Assembly: GCA_030035585.1 (NCBI GenBank)
Contig: CM057472.1
Coordinates: 92,997,601-93,061,600 of the forward strand
Source of the DNA: Dugong dugon
Taxonomy: Eukaryota; Chordata; Mammalia; Sirenia; Dugongidae
DNA length: 64,000 bases
Direction of reading: 5' to 3'
Shown here: positions 56,960-64,000 of the stretch, piece by piece
How positions within the stretch are numbered: the stretch's first letter is position 1
Layout of the letters: every line of letters begins with the position of its first letter
Notes under the pieces: generated by a model
What the model saw: the letters and a program-made list of their open reading frames with translations, nothing else
Database searches by the model: none
Told to the model about the DNA's origin: nothing
Made by a program: the position numbers and the translations under genes

Positions 56960-58462
56960 CAGAGCATCTAACCATAGCACAAACATATGAAACAACCTCA
57001 CTGAAGGAAATGGGAGCAAAAGTTGCTGACTGAAGTGACTTTGGTATTGAGTGGCATCTATAAGGCTAAACGTAAATGAAATTGCCAGAAGTACTCTAGT
57101 TGATAAAATTGTCTTTTCATGGAAAATGTGTTAACTATTTTGGTACTGCTATACTTATATCCTACAATTGAACAATTGAATAAACGGATGGTGCATGGTT
57201 GGATCTGGGTTCCTCACTGCTGGAGTAGGAGGTTACTCTCAAGCAAGGAGAGAAGCTAGAATGATCCATGAGGTAATGGAAGTAGAGTTGAAGACATCAG
57301 TCTGAACTCATTAGTAGCTTAATATACATACAGTAGACAGGAATATATACACAGGTTAGTATTGTTGCTGTTTTTGTTGTTAGTTGACCTCTAGTCAATT
57401 CCAGTTCATAGACTTCATGTGTGCAGAGTAGAAGTGTTCCATCTGATTTTCAAGGCTGTAACCTTTTGGAAGCAAATCACTAGATCTGTCTTCCGAGGTA
57501 CCTCTGGGTGTTTTTGAACTGTCAACCTTTCCGTTCATAGCCTAGCACTTAACCCTTTGCACCACCCAGGAATCCCCACAGGTTAGCATGTACACATATA
57601 TTTATTTTGCTCTACCAGCTGAGAAGGCTTAAAAGACACAACACCCCAATAACAAGACACATCTAGATCCCATATTTTAGTTTCAATTGCCAGTGTTCAA
57701 TTAAAAGGAAAACAAACAAATAAAAACAGGATTTCTTGAAGAAATGGCTGATTCTTGGCTGGGCCAAGAGATACACAAATGAGTCTCAAGAAAGTTGTAG
57801 CACCATAAGGTAAGGAAGTGCTCAAAAAACAAAACATATCATATTGATGGGAGTATGCCAAAGAGCATAGGAGCCAACTGAAAGAGCTGGAAATGGCCAC
57901 AGTTAAAATAATTTGAGCAAGAAAATAAACTGGTATTGGATTCTAACTCAAAGTAAAAAAATAAACAATGATGAGCCTGTACTGATATAAATTAAAGATT
58001 AAATAAATGAATAACTGAGGGAGAAAAGAGAGATAAGTCTCCTGTGTGTAAGAAATGCAAATAAATTAGTAGGTATGCCATCCTCAACGAGGAGAAGCAT
58101 AACTCTGCACTCTTTAGTATAGTCTTTAGGTGTGGGCTGCATGTAATGACTTTTTTCCATAGAGTCAAGTGTGGAAAGGGAAAAAAATAGTAACTTTACA
58201 GTGGAGAAACCTGACAAACACTAATTCATTCAGGTGATCGAGGTCACGGTCATAAATATTGATATTAAACACTCTTCATACGACGTGATGAAAATGCCAC
58301 TTTACCTCTGTGATCTTCTTCCCAGTATCCATAGCCCCATTCTTATCATGAGAACAACATAAGCCCAATACCAACAGGGGGCCTCCTAAAAGACAATTGA
58401 CCAATACTTCTCAAAAGTTTTGAAGTCATCAAAAACAAATTAAGTCTGAGAACCTGCCACAG
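56960..58462 (+). mobile_element. Ancient LINE-type repeat (L1M/HAL1-like 3' region), interrupted
   Basis: A long collinear match to a remembered old mammalian repeat with a long non-coding 3' region: 'cctcactgctggagtaggag', 'gacatcagtctgaactcatt', 'atcatattgatgggagtatg', 'gatgagcctgtactgatata', 'ataagtctcctgtgtgtaag', 'actttacagtggagaaacct' and 'aaatgccactttacctctgt'. The family name is uncertain. An AfroSINE (57362-57576) splits it, and it breaks off at 58462 where an L1 ORF2 sliver begins. Confidence 0.55.
57362..57576 (-). mobile_element. AfroSINE, older long form, with TSD
   Basis: Minus-strand copy: 'ttagttgacctctagtcaat', 'tgcagagtagaagtgttcca', 'gattttcaaggctgtaacc', 'gaggtacctctgggtgtttt' and 'tgcaccacccaggaatcccc'. 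Direct repeat acaggttag at 57351-57359 and 57578-57586. The sense-strand tail 'aacaacaaaaacagcaaca' is RTE-like. Confidence 0.9.
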
Positions 58463-58519
58463 TCTTTACTGAGCTTCTTTCTGGGTGTTCTGTCCTTCAC
58501 CTAAAGTGGTGTGTTGAAG
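58463..58519 (-). mobile_element. 57-bp internal sliver of L1 ORF2
   Basis: Aligns without gaps to 44743-44799 of the full-length L1 (48 of 57 bases). That region encodes part of the endonuclease domain. No L1 3' end, tail or target-site duplication accompanies it. Confidence 0.75.
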
Positions 58520-58602
58520 GATTAAGGGACAAGGGGTGAAGTCTGTCAGACTACAAGTCTTTATGAATGACTTGAATTATTTTAAACAGTAATACTTTGA
58601 TG

Positions 58603-58691
58603 GATCCCTGATGGCTCAATCGTTAAGAGCTCAACTGTTAACCAAAATGTTGGCAGTTTCAATCCACCTGCTGCTTCTTGGAAACCCTATG
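58603..58691 (+). mobile_element. AfroSINE 5' half only
   Basis: 'ggatccctgatggctcaatc', 'taaccaaaatgttggcagtt', 'ttcttggaaaccctatg', then unrelated sequence. The loss of the 3' half is unusual for a LINE-mobilised SINE and implies a later deletion. Confidence 0.85.
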
Positions 58692-60479
58692 AAAGATATC
58701 TTTGTATAATAATATATTTGTTTATACATACAATATAAGTGCACATATCCTTTTCTTTCAACATATGGTGGACATATTGGTATCAGACTAATTTCAAGTT
58801 CTATTATGTATTACTTAACCTTTTACTAGGTAGCCTGTTAATTAAAAGGTCATAGACAGCGTTATTTTATAAAAAATTTTTTTTTCCAAGTTACTGACCT
58901 AAACATAAGTTTATGGAACATACACTTGAAAGTCAGTCACTATCTCTATGACTGAGAGAATTTTTAAAAATCATTTCTATCAATCAGTTCCATATAATTC
59001 TTCAGAAAAAAATTCACTTAATTAGCTTTGCTTAACGATGGACTAGATTTTGAAGGGAGAGAGTAGTATAATGTATACTTTTATATCTTAATTTCTTATT
59101 ATTATCTTTAACATCAAAGATAGAAAAATCACTCTATGAATGGTTCTTTCTCAAAACATGTTATTAAAAACAGATAATTCTGTGTGTTGGACAAAGGTAT
59201 GCTTTAGATTATACCCTTTGCCCCTACACACAGACAGAGAGACACACACAAGTGGTTACTCTTTGTCTTATTTTCATTTCATTCAAGGGATAAAGTTTGT
59301 GATGACTGAAGTTTTAAAAAGTAAGACAATTTGTCCTTTTTTGTCCTTCAGCATTGCTTTGTTGAAGTCTCATGTCTTCCATGGAATTTAAGAATTTGGG
59401 TCAAAATTCAAAATGCCACTCCCTTTGCTCTTGCAAAAAATATCATCATTGATGTTCAGAATTCTTCCAGAGTGCAGCAATCCATTGAGATTGTCAGCCT
59501 TACTGAGAAACACAGAGAGACAGAGAGAGAGAGAGCAAAACAATCTTGCCTCAGAGGAGAACCTCAGTATTCAATACTGAACTTTTTTTTTTCTCTTTAA
59601 ACACTTTAAGGTCTAATGTGTTCTTTTACTGCTATAGCTAAGAGAATACAGTTCTAGCCATTAACTCCTTCTGAAATAAGCCATCTGCAAAGTTATATGC
59701 AGTCAGCCATTTAACCACAGCCCAAGGAATTCCAAGGCACAAACTTCGGTTAGAAAATTACAGGTGTGCAGCATAGATTAAAAAAAAACCTCAGTCCTGG
59801 GAGTTTCCTTCTGTAGCTCCAGGAAAACCAGGTTGTTTTTCTAATTCCAAATTGTTTTTTTATCCAACAGAACTAATTGTTGCTAAATATTCCAAAAATG
59901 GTTAAAATAATGCATGATTTTTTTGTGAGAAACATATTTTTAAGTATAAAAAGTAAAAGTGAAAATCCTGTCTTCATTCCTTCCTCCCATTTCCCACAGG
60001 GAACAACTATTAACAGTGTGTATAAGAAATCACAGACTTCTTTCTATTCACAGATGGAAGGAAAGTTTGACGAAGGAATATAGTTACAGATTTACAAAAT
60101 TTGGTGCTCAGAACTCCCACAGCTGAGTGAGGGGGTGAGGGGTGGATCTGAAGACATTGGACTTAAGTGAAAATCACCAGTCTGAAAGGTGGAATCAACA
60201 ACCTGTTTCTTCCTCTCTGCATCTAGAACAAACAGGCTAGAAGATGACAGATTGTTTATTTGACAATTAAAAAATAAAAAGGAAACAAAAAGAAAAAATA
60301 GAGAAAATAGTAATCTATATATAATGCATTTTGTTGTAGTTTCCAGTTAAAAATACTATTCATAGCCCAACACTCCACTTAAATCTATTGTACAAACTTA
60401 CTCATGTCCACTGAGTCTCCAATCCATTTTCACTGCTTTCTTCCTAAATATGAATAAGTGCTAAGTATCACAGCATTTG
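58692..60479. other. Unique DNA, no feature recognised
   Basis: A small GA-rich patch lies at 59513-59535. Frames at 59140-59600 and 59877-60083 show no motif. Confidence 0.5.
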
Positions 60480-61020
60480 AGGAAAGCCTTCAACATGAAA
60501 ACAGAGATAAAATAAAAGGACAAAGGGAATCTGGAATAAAACAAAATACAGAAGAAAATATACAAATTAAACACAATTATAAGTAATATTTTTATAGACT
60601 AGCAAGGATATATTGCACTCATTTAAAAAAATCATAGAATATCATGCAAAATTATCAGAGTACAAGAAAGAATGTGTGAATATTTTATGTGGTAACAAAA
60701 ATAAATAAAAATTCAATTAAAATGTTGAAATATAATTTAGAAAATCTCCAGGTAAGTTGAAGAAAAAATGAAAGAGTGAAGGGAAACAAAAAACAGTAGT
60801 CCCAATACCCAACTAATATGGATTTATAAAAAAGAGAATAAAAATATGAAATGAAGGAAATTATTAAAACATAATCTATAAACATTTCCTTTAACTGAAG
60901 GGTATGAGTCTATAGATTATAAGAGCTTTCCAAGTGCCCACCCCAGTGAATGAAACACGTGCACGCACACAGACACCTAATAATGTAGACCATTTACAAA
61001 TTTCAGAATATCAAATGCAG
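60480..61020 (+). mobile_element. HAL1/L1M ORF1-like ancient fragment
   Basis: 'gaagggtatgagtctataga', 'ttccaagtgcccaccccag', 'tgaatgaaacacg' and 'aaatttcagaatatcaaatg' follow a remembered HAL1/old-L1 ORF1 region. The frame is lost, and the upstream part is A-rich and less certain. Confidence 0.45.
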
Positions 61021-62023
61021 TAGCTATTCTACAAAGATGGCTTTCCAACGAGTTATATCTCCCAGTAGTCACACCCTTGTTTAGTCTGTCCTCTGCCCTT
61101 CAATCTGGACTTGTCCTGTGTGGGAGTGTATGTATTTGTACCCATGATACATTACAAAAAATATTTGTTGAAATTTACTGTAATACATGTAATAAGACAA
61201 AATGAATTGTATAAATGAGAACATAAAACACAAAGTTAGTGACCTTCAGCTAAAGAATTTTTTTCTTTAATGTATTTCTCCGACCCTATTTTAAAAATAT
61301 ATTTATTTATTTATGTTACTACACTATCTTCATTAATGTCACTGAGCTCTAAAAACAATGGAATGTGATGGTTGAACCAGTGAAAAAAGAATGTTTGAAA
61401 CAATAGCTACCATCTACATAAGACAAAAGACAGTATCTTATCAAATGTTGACTTGATACTTCTTACCATGGTTGTATGAATCATATTTGGTTTTCTTTTC
61501 TCTTTGTGTTGATGTATTTCTCTATTTCCTAAGGCCCTGTGTTGAAAGACTCCACCAAAGAAGCTGGTGGCTCTGCTCAATGACAAGTGGTGATGACAGT
61601 GTTGGGTTTCCATGGGAATGAAAATGAGTCCAATTTCATTAGATTTATTAATTTTATTATGAAAGTAAATTTATCTTACTGAATTTGAAACAAATTCAAA
61701 GCAAAGGATCCCTTAATTCTTTCTCCTGTAGCATCTGGTAACCAAAAGTCCAATATCCAAGAAAAACTCTGATGACCTTTTTCTCTGGAACTCATGTCTA
61801 GACTAGCTCTGAATGCCGCAGAGTAGATGCAAGTTCCAAACCTCTGTTAATTTCAAAGTGAGCTCTGTGGGCCCCAGAGAGGGAAAAGACAATGATGTAG
61901 ATAATTCCAGCCTAGGACAATTTCCATGGTCTGATACTGGATTTGAGAAAACATGAACATTGAATTCTAAATAATAGACCTTAGCAACCAACAGCTGGAA
62001 AGATCCAAAACCCTACTTTGATT

Positions 62024-62064
<41 letters not shown>

Positions 62065-62640
62065 ACTGAAATAAATCCTAGAGAACTATGTTCACTCTGA
62101 GAAAAGTGAGACAAAATAATTTCAAAGAAAATATAAAAATAGATTAATCTAAAATCTTCCTGACACTTCTTTTCTGCTTCTGTAGAACATAATTAAGAGC
62201 TTTAGTCACTGTTATAATGGATTAGCTTAGTTCAGGCAGGTCTTGTTGCCCAAACAGGCTACTCCCTAAGCAGTTATGTAAACTCATCATTAAATCAATG
62301 GAAATGTGTATTGTTCATGTTGCAGATATTTGTTCTTAATTTGGATATTTATTTTCCTAGGATACTTCTAAGGTATTATGCCTTAGTGGGGGGTAAATGT
62401 ACTTTATTGTCCTATCAGTGACTGGAAACCTACATTAAAATCCAAGCTTCAAGAATCTACTGTTTATTGAGTGTTTGGGGAAATGTTAATTGAATATAAA
62501 CTTGTATTATCATAAATCAGGGGCATAAGAGGACTTCAGCAATTATAGATGTCTCTTTCAACGGGAAATTTACACTCAAGTTGAAAACAAATGTATCTAG
62601 ATATATGTATATTACGAGTTACTATACCAGGTTCAATATT
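61021..62640. other. Unique DNA with an (AC)19 microsatellite
   Basis: No interspersed repeat recognised. Minus-strand frames of 60-68 codons are not supported as genes. Confidence 0.5.
62026..62063. repeat. (AC)19 microsatellite
   Basis: Thirty-eight uninterrupted bases of AC, the longest pure dinucleotide run in the window. Confidence 0.97.
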
Positions 62641-62937
62641 CTTTTTTTTTTTTTTTTTAATATAAATTGTACTTTAGATGAAGGTTTACAGGACAAATAG
62701 TTTCTCATTAAACAATACACATATTGTTTTATGACAATGGTTAATAACACCACAACATGTCAACACTGCCCCTTCTCAACCTTGGGTTCCCTATTACCAG
62801 CTTTCCTGTCCTCTCCTGCCTTCTAGTCCTTTTCCCTGGACTGTTGTGACCCATTAGTCTCGTTTTGTTTTATGGGGCGGCCTAATCATTGGCTGAACAG
62901 TGAACCTCAGGAGTGACTTCATTACTGAGCTAAACAA
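62641..62937 (-). mobile_element. L1 3' end, single-module variant, minus strand
   Basis: T tract at 62642-62658, one terminal module ('gtttacaggacaaatagttt', 'caatggttaataacaccac'), then directly 'accttgggttccctattacc' and 'gaacagtgaacctcaggagt', as in the upstream UTR of the younger L1. Unlike the copies at 20.2, 40.3 and 49.8 kb there is no spacer and no second module. Confidence 0.88.
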
Positions 62938-63601
62938 ATTTTTTTAAATTCTTCTGTAAGGACTATTTATTCCTTCTTCCCAATTTTTTTTTTAAACTAT
63001 TCAGTTATTTATGTATATCAATATGGGCTCATGGATGTTTATTTTATGATGAGATTCAATTTTCATTTTGTATTATATTTTTCATGTTATCAATGTTATA
63101 GTGAACATTTTAAAGGAACTGGAAGACAGTTATTTCACTATGCACCGAAACAGTAGAAATAGCTTTCACAGTACTCATTCCTGCAATATGTGAAAGAACC
63201 CAACTGGGCCTGAGTATGAAGCACTTTCATACTTTTTCATTTTCTCAGCTTCTTCTATGACTGTTAATGGGTTTGACTTTTTTTGAGTCACTAAGGGTTG
63301 TTTCATTGACTCACACCCATGGGTATGATTGGCTTTTTGTGTCCAAACATGAGGCATTATGTTTTAATCTGAAGACATTTGAATTCATCATCAAACTTCC
63401 AGCTTTCCTCTTAATTGTGTCTTCAATGAACTTACATTCTGTAAGTTTAGTTTTATCTTCTGCAAACTCTTTTTACAGTTCTCAAATAATGCATAAAATC
63501 ATGGACCTTGTGTAAATAATCGCTGATTTTTATATTTAAGGTAGACTGTGTAGCACAAGCAAGAGGTATAATCTATTTCCTCTCCTAAGTATAGTTTCTT
63601 A
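62938..63601. other. No feature recognised
   Basis: AT-rich unique DNA. Frames at 63175-63515 on both strands have no motif. Confidence 0.5.
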
Positions 63602-63808
63602 AACCAGTTGTCACTGAGTCTATTCTGACTCATGGCTACCCCAGGTGTGTCAGAGTAGAACTGTCCTCCACAGGGTTTTCATTGGCTGATTACTTAGAAG
63701 TAGATAGATAGCCTTTTTTTCTGAGGAGCCTCTGGAAGGACTTGAACCTACAACCCTTTCAGTTAGCAGTTGAGCATGTTAACCATCTGCACCACCTAGG
63801 GAACTCCC
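63602..63808 (-). mobile_element. AfroSINE, older long form, minus strand
   Basis: 'gttgtcactgagtctattct', 'gactcatggctaccccaggt', 'gtcagagtagaactgtcctc', 'gagcctctggaaggacttga' and 'tgcaccacctagggaactcc'. Diverged older subtype. Confidence 0.88.
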
Positions 63809-64000
63809 ACAGTTCCTTAATGTAGGAAGAAACGTAAACTGCAACCTGTACCTACTGTAGATACACTCACATGCTCTTTTCCAGAAAATGACAGTAAAAT
63901 TTCAAAACTGAATCACTTGGTGAGGGATTTATGTGTGATATAATGTTTCCATCACTATCCCTACCCAGTGATGCTATTCCCCAGGCAAACAAAGTATTCT

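Noticed and set aside
62641-62960. Possible target-site duplication around the single-module L1 end (aatattctttt / aaattcttctg)
   Set aside because: The match is poor and T-rich, so I did not use it as evidence.
1-64000. CRISPR array, rRNA, prophage, operon or other bacterial-type system
   Set aside because: No regularly spaced identical repeats, no dense coding, and LINE/SINE/LTR content diagnostic of a mammal.

Overview
This window looks like intergenic or deep-intronic DNA from an afrotherian mammal, most likely an elephant or close relative. I see no host protein-coding gene, rRNA, tRNA gene or CRISPR array. The diagnosis rests on about 30 copies of a tRNA-headed SINE. Its 3' half reads, in consensus, 'aaaccctatggggcag...tatgagtcggaatcgactc...ggcaatgggttt', which I recognise as the elephant-type AfroSINE. 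An RTE (BovB-like) LINE fragment and several afrotherian L1 copies accompany it. Open frames outside the L1s are short, lack codon structure and resemble no family I know.

Layout. 1-15 kb: AfroSINEs, an RTE/BovB fragment (990-1700), the 3' end of an L1 (4246-5000), scrambled old L1 pieces (5192-5540), and ancient MLT1, L2 and MIR remnants. 15.0-20.3 kb: a plus-strand L1, 5'-truncated just upstream of ORF2, with a 17-bp target-site duplication. 20.3-31 kb: MLT1 LTRs, MIRs, L2 pieces and a dense run of AfroSINEs. Between 25.7 and 30.3 kb lies an unexplained pair of inverted, about 86% identical 280-bp segments. 31.5-40 kb: another L1 3' end, degraded L2 ORF sequence, AfroSINEs, and a 187-bp element with terminal inverted repeats (37966-38152). 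40.2-48.3 kb: a full-length minus-strand L1 of about 8.1 kb with 5'UTR, ORF1, a long inter-ORF spacer, ORF2 and a 3'UTR with a duplicated module. 48.5-64 kb: MER5A, L1 3' ends, an old L1MA-type copy, a large ancient LINE-like repeat, a HAL1-like patch and further AfroSINEs.

How the parts relate. The only coding sequence is LINE sequence, and both long L1s are dead. The plus copy has a Glu in place of the first RT catalytic Asp plus stops and frameshifts. The minus copy has an altered FADD box, two in-frame stops in ORF1, and stops and frameshifts in ORF2. The AfroSINE 3' ends resemble the RTE 3' tail, which fits SINE mobilisation by RTE rather than L1. Nested insertions (AfroSINE in MLT1, L1 at a MIR, AfroSINEs flanking the inverted pair) give a relative time order. 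I found no new gene system. The best leads are the inverted pair, the TIR element and the modular L1 3' ends. Repeat family names come from memory of consensus sequences, not from a search.
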